Origin: Streptomyces tuirus
GTDB lineage: Bacteria > Actinomycetota > Actinomycetes > Streptomycetales > Streptomycetaceae
Direction: 5' to 3'
Length of the DNA: 64,000 nt
Assembly: GCA_018195615.1 (NCBI GenBank)
Contig: JAGTPG010000002.1
Location: 4,395,501-4,459,500, forward strand
This document shows positions 36,237 to 45,176 of the stretch, piece by piece. A program made the position numbers and the translations under genes. Within the stretch, counting starts at the first letter, position 1, and every line of letters starts with the position of its first letter. The notes beneath the pieces are model-generated. The model searched no databases. It saw nothing but the letters and a program-made list of their open reading frames with translations, and was not told where the DNA came from.

Positions 36237-37106
36237 ATGCCCTCTCGCCTCGTCAGCCGCCGCCGGCTGTTACGCGCCACCTCGGTTCTGACGCCGCTTC
36301 TCGGCATGGCCCTGGCCGTTCCCCTCGCCCTGGCCTCCCCGGCAGGCGCCGCGGCACCGGCGGCCACCGCCGCGGTGAACGAGTACGGCTGGCACCTCAC
36401 CTACACGGCCGCCCCCGGGCAGGCCAACAAGGTGGCCATCACTCAGTCCTACACAGGCGACCGCTCACAGTTCACCTACGTGATCGACGACGTCGTCCCG
36501 ATCGACGCCGGGAACGGCTGCGGCCACCCCGACAGCGCCGACAACACCAGGATCTCCTGCACGGTCGAGGCCCCGGAGAGCCAGTCCCCCCTCAACTCCA
36601 TGGAGATGGACCTGGCCGACGGCGCCGACACCGCCTCCTTCGACAACGCCACCGACCAGGTCTACTACTTCAACTCCGTCGAGCTGGGCGACGGCGACGA
36701 CAAGTGGACCGGGGCGACCGGCAGCCGGGTCGACGGCACTTCCGTCCGGGGCGGCACGGGCGACGACGTCATCGCGGTGGGCGCTCTCGGGTACGCCGGC
36801 GGCGGCGACGGCGACGACACCCTCCACGCCGGCACCGGCGACGAGATCGTGGACGGCGGCGCGGGCGACGACGTCCTGCACGGCGGCGCGGGCAACCAGA
36901 TCATGCGCGCCGACGACGGTGACGACACGGTCTACGGCGGGGCCGGCGACGACGAGCTCTACGGCGGCCGGGGCGACGACATCCTGCACGGCAACAGCGG
37001 CGACGACCGGATGTGGGGAAACAGCGGCGACGACGAGCTGTACGGCGGTCCCGGCGCGGACACGCTCTCCGGCGGCCCGGGCAGGAACATCGTCCGTCAG
37101 GACTGA
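36237..37106 (+). CDS. Secreted calcium-binding RTX-type repeat protein
   Basis: The protein has 289 residues. A long signal peptide with twin arginines (RRRLLRATSVLTPLLGMALAVP, cleavage near AGAAAPA) is followed by a beta-rich domain of about 110 residues with one cysteine pair. From about residue 170 there are roughly ten GGxGDDxhx nonapeptides (GGAGDDVLH, GGAGDDELY, GGRGDDILH). These bind calcium in the RTX beta-roll. There is no catalytic domain or RTX transporter nearby, so it is likely exported by Tat or Sec and folds in external calcium. ATG 36237 follows acggaggta. Confidence 0.85.
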   Translation: MPSRLVSRRRLLRATSVLTPLLGMALAVPLALASPAGAAAPAATAAVNEYGWHLTYTAAPGQANKVAITQSYTGDRSQFTYVIDDVVPIDAGNGCGHPDSADNTRISCTVEAPESQSPLNSMEMDLADGADTASFDNATDQVYYFNSVELGDGDDKWTGATGSRVDGTSVRGGTGDDVIAVGALGYAGGGDGDDTLHAGTGDEIVDGGAGDDVLHGGAGNQIMRADDGDDTVYGGAGDDELYGGRGDDILHGNSGDDRMWGNSGDDELYGGPGADTLSGGPGRNIVRQD

Positions 37107-37201
37107 CGGTCCTCCGCGTCGGCGGGCCGGGGCCAGGGTCCGGGGGCGATGAGTTTCCGTGTCCCGGGGGTCTGACTCGCTGAGGAGAGGAGCAGGTCGT
37201 G

Positions 37202-37840
37202 ATGAAGCTCGTGGTGCAGGAGTTCCTGTCGCTCGACGGTGTCTCCCAGGGGCCGGGCGCCCCGGACGAGGACACCAGTGACGGTTTCGAGCGGGGCGGC
37301 TGGTTCGTGCCGTATCTGGACGAGGAGTTCGAGCGGCTGGCCGGCAGCTGGCTCGGTGAGGCGGACGGGCTCCTGTTCGGTCGCCGGACGTACCAGAACT
37401 TCGCCCGGGACTGGCCCGCGATGACCGACCACCCCCTCGCCGGGATCATGAACGGCCTGCCGAAGTACGTCGCCTCCCAGAGCCTGACCACGGCCGACTG
37501 GAACCCGAGCACAATCCTGTCCGGCGACGTCCCCACCCGGGTCGCGGAGCTGAAGCGGCAGCCCGGCCGGGAGCTGCAGATCCACGGCAGCGCCCGGCTC
37601 GCCCAGTCCCTGCTGGCCGCCGGGCTGGTCGACACGCTGCGGCTGGTGATCGCCCCGGTCGTGGTGGGCCAGGGCCGTCGCCTCTTCCCGGACGGCGGCG
37701 CCCCGGCCGGACTTCGCCTCGTCGAGCACCGGACGACACCGGGCGGGCTGTCGGTGCACGTCTTCGAGTCGACGGGCGTCCCGGAGTTCGGGACATACAG
37801 GGACAAGGCGGGTGCTCAGGGTCTGTCGGACAGGCCCTGA
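37202..37840 (+). CDS. Dihydrofolate reductase family protein (RibD C-terminal-like)
   Basis: The protein has 212 residues. MKLVVQEFLSLDGVSQGPGAP opens a DHFR-like fold; GEADGLLFGRRTYQNFARDWP and RELQIHGSARLAQSLLAAGLVD are the conserved nucleotide-binding elements. These proteins are NADPH-dependent reductases of unknown substrates, distinct from true FolA. GTG 37199 and ATG 37202 are adjacent; gaggagaggagc upstream fits ATG 37202. It lies 95 bp after the RTX-like gene. Confidence 0.88.
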   Translation: MKLVVQEFLSLDGVSQGPGAPDEDTSDGFERGGWFVPYLDEEFERLAGSWLGEADGLLFGRRTYQNFARDWPAMTDHPLAGIMNGLPKYVASQSLTTADWNPSTILSGDVPTRVAELKRQPGRELQIHGSARLAQSLLAAGLVDTLRLVIAPVVVGQGRRLFPDGGAPAGLRLVEHRTTPGGLSVHVFESTGVPEFGTYRDKAGAQGLSDRP

Positions 37841-37861
37841 GCGCCGCTTACCCTCGTACGC

Positions 37862-38677
37862 ATGACATCCCGCGCGACCCGCCCCGTGGGAACGGTGACG
37901 CGCGGGACGACCAACCCCAACCGCCTGCGCCGCATGGACCGGTGGATCGCGGCCACGCACGGCGCGGAGCTCCGCCGTGCCGCCGACCCGGTGGCGGTCG
38001 ACCTCGGGTACGGCGCCGCGCCCTGGACGGCCGTCGAGCTGCTGCACCGCCTCCGTACGGTCGCGCCTCGCGCCCGCGTGGTGGGCGTCGAGATCGAACC
38101 GGCCCGGGTCGCGGCGGCGCTGCCGTACGAGCGGGCGGGGCTCGTCTTCCGCCACGGGGGGTTCGAGATCCCGATCCGGCAGCGCCCCCTGCTCGTCCGG
38201 GCGGCGAACGTGCTGCGGCAGTACGAGGAGGGCGACGTCGCTGACGTGTGGGAGCGGTTGTGCGCCCGGCTCGCGCCGGCCGATCCGGCCACCGGCTCAC
38301 GCGGCGGGCTGCTGGTCGAGGGGACCTGCGACGAGATCGGCCGTCGGCACGTGTGGGTCGCACTCGGCCCGGAGGGCGCGCGCACGGTCACGTTCGCGAC
38401 CCGACTCGGCTCCCTGGAGTGCCCCTCCGACCTGGCGGAACGCCTGCCGAAGGCGCTGATCCACCGCAATGTCCCGGGCGAGCCCGTACACGCCTTCCTG
38501 CGCGACTTCGACCGCGCCTGGGCCGCTGCCGCGCCCTACGCCTCCTACGGCGCCCGCCAGCGCTGGATCCGTGCGGTACGGGACCTGACGGCCGACTGGC
38601 CGGTGACGGACGGGCCGGTGCGGTGGCGGCAGGGCGAAGTGACGGTGCGGTGGGAGGCGTTGGCTCCTCGGGGCTGA
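37862..38677 (+). CDS. Class I SAM-dependent methyltransferase
   Basis: The protein has 271 residues. Motif I is VAVDLGYGAAPWTAVELLHRL (variant Gly loop GYGAAP) and the acidic end of strand 2 is VVGVEIEP; later VWERLCARLAPADPATGSRGG and LVEGTCDEIGRRHVWVAL fit the post-motif region. The acceptor is unknown. It starts 21 bp after the reductase stop, so the two are probably co-transcribed. Confidence 0.82.
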   Translation: MTSRATRPVGTVTRGTTNPNRLRRMDRWIAATHGAELRRAADPVAVDLGYGAAPWTAVELLHRLRTVAPRARVVGVEIEPARVAAALPYERAGLVFRHGGFEIPIRQRPLLVRAANVLRQYEEGDVADVWERLCARLAPADPATGSRGGLLVEGTCDEIGRRHVWVALGPEGARTVTFATRLGSLECPSDLAERLPKALIHRNVPGEPVHAFLRDFDRAWAAAAPYASYGARQRWIRAVRDLTADWPVTDGPVRWRQGEVTVRWEALAPRG

Positions 38678-38821
38678 CACCGGGAACGATCTCTTTGAGT
38701 CGTTCGTCACACAGTCGGGGAGATCGTCATGCCGGTGGCATACCGGTGAGCGGGCGGCGGGAAGTACTACCTCTGTCGTTTTGCGCGCCGTCATGACAGC
38801 ATCCCGCGACGAACCGCATGT

Positions 38822-38840
38822 TACTGACGGTGAATCAGTA
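38822..38840. promoter_or_regulatory. 6-bp inverted repeat upstream of the NlpC/P60 gene
   Basis: tactga / tcagta around cggtgaa lies 12 bp upstream of the start at 38853 and just before its RBS, where a protein or RNA hairpin could affect translation. Confidence 0.4.
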
Positions 38841-38852
38841 GGGGGCTGAGGT

Positions 38853-39941
38853 ATGGGAGCGGGCAAGCGTGGCCTGATCGCGACTGCCGTGGCCGTGGTC
38901 TGCGCGATCACCGTGCTGGCGGCACCGGGCACGGCGTTCGCGAGCCCTGGCCCGGACCCCACTCCCAGCGCGAGCCCAACGCCCGGGTCCAGCAAGGACC
39001 TCGAGGCCGTCCGCAAGAAACTCGACGAGCTCTACCGCGCCGCGGGCCGGGCCACCGACGAGTACAACGCCGCCGAGGAGAAGGCGGACAAGCAGTCCGC
39101 CGAGATCGTCGAGCTGGCCAAGAAGATCGTCAAGGGCAAGGAGAGGCTGGCGAAGCTGAAGGACCGCGCCGGCGCGTCGGCCGCCGCGCAGTACCGCGGG
39201 GGCGGGCTGCCTCCCGAGGCCCATCTGATGCTCAGTGACGATCCACAGGAGTTCCTCGACGGGGCGGGCCGGGTCCGCCAGGGCCAGCACGCGGCCAAGG
39301 GCCTGATCGGCGAACTGACCCGCACCCAGGAGGACTTGGAGCAGTACGCCAAGGACGCCTCCGCTCAGTGGAAGAAGCTGGAGGCGGGCCGCAAGGCCAA
39401 GGCCGCCGCGCAGAAGAAGATCGAGAAGCAGATCGCGCAGGCCGAGAAGCTCGAGTCCGAGCTGCAGAAGGAGGAGCAGGAGCGCCTCGCCGAGCTGGAG
39501 AAGGAGGCCGCGCGGAAGGCGCAGACCGCCTGGCTCGGCTCCGGCGTCCTCGACGAGATCAGCGGGCAGGCGTCCGAGCAGGGCAAGAAGGCCGTGAAGT
39601 ACGCCACGGCCCAGATCGGAAAGCCGTACCAGTGGGGCGCCGAGGGCCCGAAGAGCTATGACTGTTCAGGGCTGACCTCACAGGCCTGGATATCCGCGGG
39701 GCGCGGCATCCCGCGCACCTCGCAGGAGCAGTGGAAGCGGCTGCGGCACATCGACGTCGAGGACATGCGGCCCGGCGATCTCATCATCTACTTCGACGAC
39801 GCCAGCCATGTCGGGATGTACGTCGGCGACGGGGCGATCGTGCACGCACCTCGGCCCGGGCGGACGATTACGATCGCGGGGGCGGGGTCCATGCCGATCC
39901 TCGGGGTGGTACGGCCGGACGCGGACACCGAAGCCGGGTGA
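38853..39941 (+). CDS. Secreted NlpC/P60 cell-wall hydrolase with coiled coil
   Basis: The protein has 362 residues. A signal peptide (GLIATAVAVVCAITVLAAPGTAFA) is followed by a Pro/Ser linker, a long Lys/Glu-rich coiled coil (about residues 50-235), and a C-terminal C40 peptidase: catalytic Cys in YDCSGLTSQAW, His in ASHVGMYVGDG, third His in IVHAPRPG. It cleaves peptidoglycan stem peptides during growth or spore germination, and the coiled coil probably controls access as in RipA-type enzymes. The upstream 175 bp contains hairpins but not a motif I can equate with a known riboswitch. RBS gggggctgagg. Confidence 0.9.
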   Translation: MGAGKRGLIATAVAVVCAITVLAAPGTAFASPGPDPTPSASPTPGSSKDLEAVRKKLDELYRAAGRATDEYNAAEEKADKQSAEIVELAKKIVKGKERLAKLKDRAGASAAAQYRGGGLPPEAHLMLSDDPQEFLDGAGRVRQGQHAAKGLIGELTRTQEDLEQYAKDASAQWKKLEAGRKAKAAAQKKIEKQIAQAEKLESELQKEEQERLAELEKEAARKAQTAWLGSGVLDEISGQASEQGKKAVKYATAQIGKPYQWGAEGPKSYDCSGLTSQAWISAGRGIPRTSQEQWKRLRHIDVEDMRPGDLIIYFDDASHVGMYVGDGAIVHAPRPGRTITIAGAGSMPILGVVRPDADTEAG

Positions 39942-40219
39942 ACATATCGGGCATAAGGCACCTTTGGTGACCTGGCCCACGTGACCCGCTCCACGCCGAG
40001 ACCCCGGCCAAACCGGGTGCTGACGTGACGTTCGCCATCCCCGCGACATCACCGCCCTGTCCAACTGCGGCACATATCGCGGCATATGACACTGGCCGGT
40101 GGCACAGCGGCGTGGCTCACACCATTCCAATGCGGCGCCGACACCCGCTATGGTCCCCGTCGGTGGGTCGAGGTCCCTCGCCCCACCGTGCCCTCGGGGG
40201 AGGGAAGGAACCCAAGACG

Positions 40220-41569
40220 ATGCCCGTACCCATACCGCGGCAGAGAGCGATCCCGGCCGTGGAGAGTGGTCAGGCGCAGGCCGCGTCCCCGTGCGGCGGC
40301 CCGGCCGAGGACTCCGTGACGGACGCCTCGGCAGCGGCCCCGCGCACGCCGGACACCGCCGGGAACACCACGGAGAAGGTGGAGAGCAACACCACCCACA
40401 CCAACCTGACGCTGCTGCTGATCGAGGACGACCCGGCCGGTTCGCCGATCGTTCCGGACATGCTGGACCAGGCAGGCAAGCCGATCCGCGTCCGCACGGC
40501 CCGCAACCTGACCGAGGCCGGGCGGCTGCTGACCGACGACGTCCACTGCATCCTGCTGGACCTCGCGCTGCCGGCGCCTGGCCGCGGCGACAGCGACGAC
40601 GAGCTCGCCGTGCTCAGGCACGTGCTGGAGCTCGCGCCGCGGCATGCCGTCCTCGCGCTGACCGCCTCGGGCGACGCCGAGCGCGGCGCGGAGGCGGTGC
40701 GGGTGGGCGCCCAGGACTACCTCTTCCGTGACGAGCTGGACGGCCGGCTGCTGAGCCGCGCGATCCGCTACGCGGTGGAGCGCAAGCGCTCCGAGTCGGC
40801 CGAGCGCCGGCTCGCCGAGGGCCGGCTGCGGGCCCAGGAGAACCGTCGCCTGGAGCGCGGTCTGCTGCCGACGCCGCTGCTGGACGGCTCCCCGCTGCGG
40901 TTCGCCGCCCGCTATCGCCCGGGCCGCTCACGCGCCCTGCTCGGCGGCGACTTCTACGACGTCGTGCGCACGCCGGACGGCACCGTGCACGCCATGATCG
41001 GTGACGTCTGCGGGCACGGCCCGGACGAGGCCGCCCTCGGTGTGGAGCTGCGGATCGCGTGGCGCGCGCTGACCCTGGCGGGACTCTGCGGTGACCAGCT
41101 GCTGAACACGCTCCAGCAGGTGCTGGAGCACGAGCGGGCCGACGACGAGATCTTCGCGACCCTGTGCACGGTGGACATCGCGCCGGACGGCCGCCGCGCC
41201 GGCCTGTGCCTCGCGGGGCATCCGTCGCCGCTGCTGGCCCGCCCGGGCAAACCGGCCCGCCTGCTGCCGTACGACAACAACGGCCCGGCCCTCGGACTGC
41301 TGCCGGGGGCGCGCTGGCCGCGGATGCAGGTGGAGCTGGGCGCCGAGTGGAGCCTGATGCTCTACACCGACGGCCTGATCGAGGGCCGCGTCGGCGAGGG
41401 CCGGGAGCGGCTCGGCCAGGACGGTATGACGGAGATGGTCCGCCGCCAGTTCGCCGAGGGCCTGCGGGGCGAGGAGCTGCTGCGGGCGGCGGTGAACGAG
41501 GTGCGCGCCCTCAACGGTGGCGAGCTGACGGACGACGTGGCGGTACTGCTGCTGGACCGGGTGCCGTAG
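40220..41569 (+). CDS. Receiver-like plus PP2C (SpoIIE-type) serine phosphatase
   Basis: The protein has 449 residues. After a disordered leader of about 65 residues comes a receiver-like domain (LTLLLIEDDPAGSPI, CILLDLALPAP, DYLFRDE), then a short coiled coil and an RsbU/SpoIIE phosphatase with LLGGDFYDVV, MIGDVCGHGPDEAALG and LMLYTDGLIEGR, the metal-binding aspartates. Such proteins dephosphorylate anti-sigma-factor antagonists in response to a signal. ATG 40220 follows agggaaggaa. No cognate kinase or anti-sigma gene is adjacent. Confidence 0.88.
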   Translation: MPVPIPRQRAIPAVESGQAQAASPCGGPAEDSVTDASAAAPRTPDTAGNTTEKVESNTTHTNLTLLLIEDDPAGSPIVPDMLDQAGKPIRVRTARNLTEAGRLLTDDVHCILLDLALPAPGRGDSDDELAVLRHVLELAPRHAVLALTASGDAERGAEAVRVGAQDYLFRDELDGRLLSRAIRYAVERKRSESAERRLAEGRLRAQENRRLERGLLPTPLLDGSPLRFAARYRPGRSRALLGGDFYDVVRTPDGTVHAMIGDVCGHGPDEAALGVELRIAWRALTLAGLCGDQLLNTLQQVLEHERADDEIFATLCTVDIAPDGRRAGLCLAGHPSPLLARPGKPARLLPYDNNGPALGLLPGARWPRMQVELGAEWSLMLYTDGLIEGRVGEGRERLGQDGMTEMVRRQFAEGLRGEELLRAAVNEVRALNGGELTDDVAVLLLDRVP

Positions 41570-41594
41570 CCCCGGCTCCGGTGCTGCCGGGGGC

Positions 41595-41945
41595 TTACCG
41601 GCCGCCGTTCCAGGGGCCGTACGGGCCGTCGCTGCTGGAGCCGCGCTGGCTGCGGCCGCCGCCGGGGAGCGCCCGGATGGCGGGGCGCACGTCGACCATG
41701 TACACGATCGTCGCGATGAGCCCGATGATCGGCAGGAACGACAGGATCGGGAAGAGCAGGTTCACCACGAAGGCGAGCCCGAGGATGATCAGCCAGAACG
41801 GCTTGGTCTTCTTGTCCGCCGCGCGGTACGCGTCCTCCCTGCGCACGGCCGCGTCGATCAACGCGAAGCCGCTGAAAACGATCAGGGCCATGCTCAGAAG
41901 CCACATCAACCCTGCGAAGCCCTGCATCAGCACAACGTCCACCAC
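41595..41945 (-). CDS. DUF2516 family membrane protein
   Basis: This protein of about 116 residues has three membrane segments (LMWLLSMALIVFSGFALIDAAV, KPFWLIILGLAFVVNLLFPI, FLPIIGLIATIVYMV), with the sequence ending DVRPAIRALPGGGRSQ and a short glycine/serine-rich tail, matching DUF2516. Starts at GTG 41945 and ATG 41927 are both possible. It is the last of three minus-strand genes (XRE regulator, HBHA-like, this) found together in Streptomyces. The function is unknown. Confidence 0.82.
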   Translation of the reverse strand: MVDVVLMQGFAGLMWLLSMALIVFSGFALIDAAVRREDAYRAADKKTKPFWLIILGLAFVVNLLFPILSFLPIIGLIATIVYMVDVRPAIRALPGGGRSQRGSSSDGPYGPWNGGR

Positions 41946-41986
41946 CTGACTCGGCTCATCCTACGCGGTCACCGTACCCGTACAAC

Positions 41987-42014
41987 GGGCCGGGCACCCC
42001 AGGGTGCCCGGCCC
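41987..42014 (-). terminator. Terminator after the HBHA-like gene
   Basis: A perfect 13-bp stem (gggccgggcaccc / gggtgcccggccc) with a 2-base gap lies 29 bp beyond the HBHA-like stop on the minus strand. Confidence 0.8.
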
Positions 42015-42042
42015 ACTTGATCGCTCTGCGCCTTCCGCCGTC

Positions 42043-42732
42043 CTACTTCGCGGGCGGGGTGGTCTTCTTCGCGGCGGTCTTTCCGTTGGTGGTCTTGCGC
42101 GCCGGGGCCTTCTTGGCGGGGGCGGGGACGGAGGCCTTCTTCGTCGCGGCGGCGGACGCGCCGGCGGGCTTCGCCGGCTCCTGCTTGACCTCGACCGGCT
42201 CGGCCTTCGGCTCGACGGCCACGGCCAGCTCCTCGACGCCCTCGGCGACGTCCTCGATGCCCTCGGCGGCCTCGCCGCGCCAGGTCCGCACGGCCTGCTC
42301 ACCGTGCTCGGCGACCTTCTCGTAGGTCTCCCGGGCCTTGACGGCGTACTCGGCGGCCACGCCGACCCCGCGCAGGGCGAAGTCCTGGGCGCTCTCGCCG
42401 ATCTTCTTCAGGTCCGCGTCGATCGTGCTGCCGAGCTTCTTGATGTCGACGTCGATGGTGCCGATGAACTCCGTGACCTTCGTCTGCAGGGTCTCCTGCG
42501 TCTCCTTGACGCGGGCGGAGGCCTCCTTGGCCCGGGCGGACGCCTTCTCCTGGACGGCCTTGGGGTCGGTGTTGCGCACGGCCTCGAACCGCGCCGGGGC
42601 CTCGTTGCGCAGCTGCTCCACCAGGGCCGGCACCTTCTTGGCCTGCTGGAGGGCGAGGTCGGCGGTGCCTGCGGCGAAGTAGAGCGGGGTGGGGTCGCTG
42701 AGGGTCTTGCGCAGGTCGTCGGTGATGGCCAT
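42043..42732 (-). CDS. Heparin-binding hemagglutinin-like protein (HBHA/DUF5130-type)
   Basis: The protein has 229 residues. The N-terminal DDLRKTLSDPTPLYFAAGTADLA is followed by a long amphipathic coiled coil (about residues 35-140) and a C-terminal Lys/Ala/Pro-rich tail (TKKASVPAPAKKAPARKTTN), the layout of mycobacterial HBHA. In Mycobacterium the tail binds sulfated glycans; in Streptomyces the role is likely structural, at the membrane or with DNA. ATG 42732 has gggagg upstream. It is preceded by the XRE regulator gene with 90 bp between. Confidence 0.85.
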   Translation of the reverse strand: MAITDDLRKTLSDPTPLYFAAGTADLALQQAKKVPALVEQLRNEAPARFEAVRNTDPKAVQEKASARAKEASARVKETQETLQTKVTEFIGTIDVDIKKLGSTIDADLKKIGESAQDFALRGVGVAAEYAVKARETYEKVAEHGEQAVRTWRGEAAEGIEDVAEGVEELAVAVEPKAEPVEVKQEPAKPAGASAAATKKASVPAPAKKAPARKTTNGKTAAKKTTPPAK

Positions 42733-42822
42733 GGTGATGGTCCTCCCGGATTCTGTTTCGTTCGAGGGTTCGGCTGAGGGTTTGTGTGATCCGCAGCGGG
42801 GCGGCCGGTGCCCTGGTCCGGC

Positions 42823-43380
42823 TCAGCCGGCCGTCTGCTGCGGGTCGGTGTCACTGCGGCCGCTGCCCTTGCGGGTGCGGCGGGTGGCGGACGTACCGCC
42901 GTCGTTGTCACGGGTGCGGAGCTCGACGGGCTGACCGTCGTCGGCCGTGCGGGACGGGCGTATCTCGGTGCCGGCACCGGCGACGCTGCCGATGGCACTG
43001 TCCGCAGCGTCCCCGTCTCCGTCTCCGTCCCCGAACCCGTTCTCCTTGCGGAAGGACTCGTAGATCTGCAGCAGCACCTGCTTCTGCCGCTCGTTCAGCG
43101 TCGGGTCCGCGAGGATGACGGCCCGCGTCTCCACCTCGTCCCGGTCCCGCTCGGCGTCGAGGATGCCGGCCCGGACGTACAGCGTCTCGGCGGAGATCCG
43201 CAGGGCCTTGGCGACCTGCTGCAGCACCTCCGCGCTCGGCTTGCGCAGCCCGCGCTCGATCTGGCTCAGGTACGGATTGGACACCCCGGCGGCGTCGGCG
43301 AGCTGCCGCAGCGACAGTTGCGCGTTGCGCCGCTGCTCGCGCAGGTAGTCACCGAGATTGCCGACGTTGAGGGTTGCCAT
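42823..43380 (-). CDS. XRE-family helix-turn-helix regulator
   Basis: The protein has 185 residues. The HTH spans residues 8-65 (LGDYLREQRRNAQLSLRQLADAAGVSNPYLSQIERGLRKPS). It continues with a conserved Asp/Glu-rich segment (ILADPTLNERQKQVLLQIYESF) and ends in a polar, Gly/Asp-rich tail. ATG 43380 begins the conserved MATLNVGNLGDYL. A perfect 11-bp palindrome lies just upstream, most simply its own operator. Confidence 0.9.
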   Translation of the reverse strand: MATLNVGNLGDYLREQRRNAQLSLRQLADAAGVSNPYLSQIERGLRKPSAEVLQQVAKALRISAETLYVRAGILDAERDRDEVETRAVILADPTLNERQKQVLLQIYESFRKENGFGDGDGDGDAADSAIGSVAGAGTEIRPSRTADDGQPVELRTRDNDGGTSATRRTRKGSGRSDTDPQQTAG

Positions 43381-43405
43381 GCCTCCACAGTGCCGCACCG
43401 CGCTA

Positions 43406-43433
43406 ACTATTGCAAGCACCCGCTTGCAATAGT
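43406..43433. promoter_or_regulatory. 11-bp perfect palindrome upstream of the XRE regulator
   Basis: Arms actattgcaag and cttgcaatagt flank cacccg. The site is 26 bp upstream of the ATG at 43380, overlapping where a promoter is expected. Confidence 0.85.
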
Positions 43434-43745
43434 GCGCCACGCCACCCGTCTCGCCGTATGCGGTGCGACGCTGTCGCGCGTCGCCCGGCGCGGCACATTC
43501 AGGGCGAGGCGACGGACGGGTTCCTGCCGGCGTTCTTGCCGGTCTCGATCTGGGCAGAACCGGAGCGAGTACGAGGGACGGCCGCGCTCAACTCCGGTGG
43601 CACGGATGAAGACGGCGTGCGAAGTGCCCAGTTCCCCGGGAATGCGGCATCGCGCGGCATCGCTCCTCCTCGGTGAACGACGCTTCGTCGAGAACAGCAG
43701 TCGGGCTGCCGCCCCGGCCCTGCCGCTGACACGCGTCGATGACCA
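43434..43745. other. 312-bp gap with no recognisable gene
   Basis: Short frames occur on both strands (for example 43499-43732 minus, with a serine/arginine-rich product), but none has an RBS or known motif. It may hold decayed coding sequence. The nadC gene ends at its right border. Confidence 0.5.
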
Positions 43746-44633
43746 CTACCTCGGGCATGGCACCGGGTCGGTCGTCAGCAGCATCGTCAGGTCCAGCGCG
43801 GGCGCGCTGTGCGTCAACGCGCCGACCGAGATGAGGTCGACTCCCGTCTCGGCGATGGCGCGGACGCTGTCCAGGCGGACGGTGCCCGAGGCCTCCAGCA
43901 GGATCCGGGAGGCGTCGGCACGCTCGGCCCGGATTTTCACGACCATTTCGATGTCGGTCACCGGCATGTTGTCGAGCATGATCCAGCGGGCCCCGGCATC
44001 GAGGGCCTCAACGGCCTGCGCCACGGTCTGCACCTCGACATCGGTCTCCACCTTCTGCCCGGTGCGCGCCATCCCGCGCCGGACCGCGTCGATCGCGGTG
44101 GTCACGCCGCCTGCCGCGGCGATGTGGTTCTCCTTGAGCAGCACCATCGCCGCGAGGTTGAGCCGGTGGTTGCGGCCGCCGCCGACGGTCACCGCGTACT
44201 TGTCCAGGGCGCGCAGGCCCGGCGCCGTCTTGCGGGTGTCCAGGATGCGCGCCTCGGTCCCGGCCACGGCCTGGACGTAGCGGTCGGTGAGCGTCGCGAT
44301 GCCGCACATGCGCTGCAGGAAGTTCAGCGCCGTACGCTCCCCGGTGATCAGGCTGCGCGCCGAGCCGGACAGGCGTACCAGGACATCGTCGCCGGTCAGC
44401 CGGGCGCCGTCGGGGACGAGCGCTTCCACTGTGACCTCGGGGTCGACCTGGGCGAAGACCTCGGCGACCACGGGAAGACCGCCGGCGATGCCGCATTGCC
44501 GGGCGCGGATCTCGGCCACGGCCGCCAGGCCTTCGGGAACGCTCCACGCGGTGGTGATGTCCTGGCCCGACTCATCCTCGGCCAGGGCGGCGGCGACGGC
44601 GGTTCGCGCCGCCTCTAAAGGGAACTCCGTCAT
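43746..44633 (-). CDS. nadC: Nicotinate-nucleotide pyrophosphorylase (quinolinate phosphoribosyltransferase)
   Basis: The protein has 295 residues. It converts quinolinate and PRPP to nicotinate mononucleotide. Conserved blocks include ERTALNFLQRMCGIATLT, ILDTRKTAPGLRALDKYAV, GGGRNHRLNLAAMVLLKENHI, and the TIM-barrel end ASGTVRLDSVRAIAETGVD. It stands alone here rather than with nadA and nadB, so it may be a second copy tied to secondary metabolism or cofactor salvage. ATG 44633 lacks a strong RBS. Enzyme class is clear from sequence. Confidence 0.9.
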   Translation of the reverse strand: MTEFPLEAARTAVAAALAEDESGQDITTAWSVPEGLAAVAEIRARQCGIAGGLPVVAEVFAQVDPEVTVEALVPDGARLTGDDVLVRLSGSARSLITGERTALNFLQRMCGIATLTDRYVQAVAGTEARILDTRKTAPGLRALDKYAVTVGGGRNHRLNLAAMVLLKENHIAAAGGVTTAIDAVRRGMARTGQKVETDVEVQTVAQAVEALDAGARWIMLDNMPVTDIEMVVKIRAERADASRILLEASGTVRLDSVRAIAETGVDLISVGALTHSAPALDLTMLLTTDPVPCPR

Positions 44634-44847
44634 GGTCCGTGGTCTCCAGTCCTGTGGTTCCGGGCCGAAAATCTGAGGTGCCCGCGCGCGGACCGCTGTC
44701 AGAACCGGTCGCGGTGACCGAGCGCAGTGCCTCGCGGGCGTCGTGGCCGAGCGGGGGTGAGGGTGTAGCTGCCGTCGCACAGCACCTCGGCGAGTCGAGC
44801 CTCTTGGAGCTCTGTGAGCCTTCAGTGGAGATCCGAGCGGAACTCGG

Positions 44848-45143
44848 TCAGTCGACGCCTTCGACGATGCGGAAGTCGCGCTCGAAGCCGTCGGGGAGTC
44901 CGGCCAGCGCCTCCTGGTAGGCCGCGCTCGCGCGTGCGGCGACCGCCTGTTCGAAGCTGTCGAACTCGATCAGGACGACGCGCTCGGCGATTCCGGCTTC
45001 GTGTGCGTCGACCCGGCTGCCGATGCCGGCGAGCATCCGCCCGCCCGCGGCCGCGACGGCTGGACCTGCCAGTTCGTTGTAGACATCAAGCCTCTCGGGT
45101 CCTCGATGGTGGGGTAGACGCTGACCCAGTAGCTCTTGGGCAT
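44848..45143 (-). CDS. DUF1330 family protein, one-base frameshift near 45096
   Basis: ATG 45143 (RBS ccggaggttcc) encodes MPKSYWVSVYPTIEDP. One base lost near cctctcggg (45091-45099) shifts it to ERLDVYNELAGPAVAAAGGR and the end RDFRIVEGVD, giving 98 residues. DUF1330 proteins are small ferredoxin-like dimers (dimeric alpha/beta barrel) of unknown function. The gene is followed by intergenic DNA and preceded by a small membrane-protein gene on the same strand. Confidence 0.8.
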
Positions 45144-45176
45144 GGAACCTCCGGTGTCGGGATGAGTGCATCTGAC

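Noticed and set aside
38678..38852. c-di-AMP (ydaO) riboswitch upstream of the NlpC/P60 gene
   Set aside because: Such genes often carry one in Streptomyces and hairpins are present, but I could not find the conserved core segments.
43499..43732. Minus-strand frame of 77 codons
   Set aside because: No RBS, no motif and Ser/Arg-rich composition; treated as non-coding gap.
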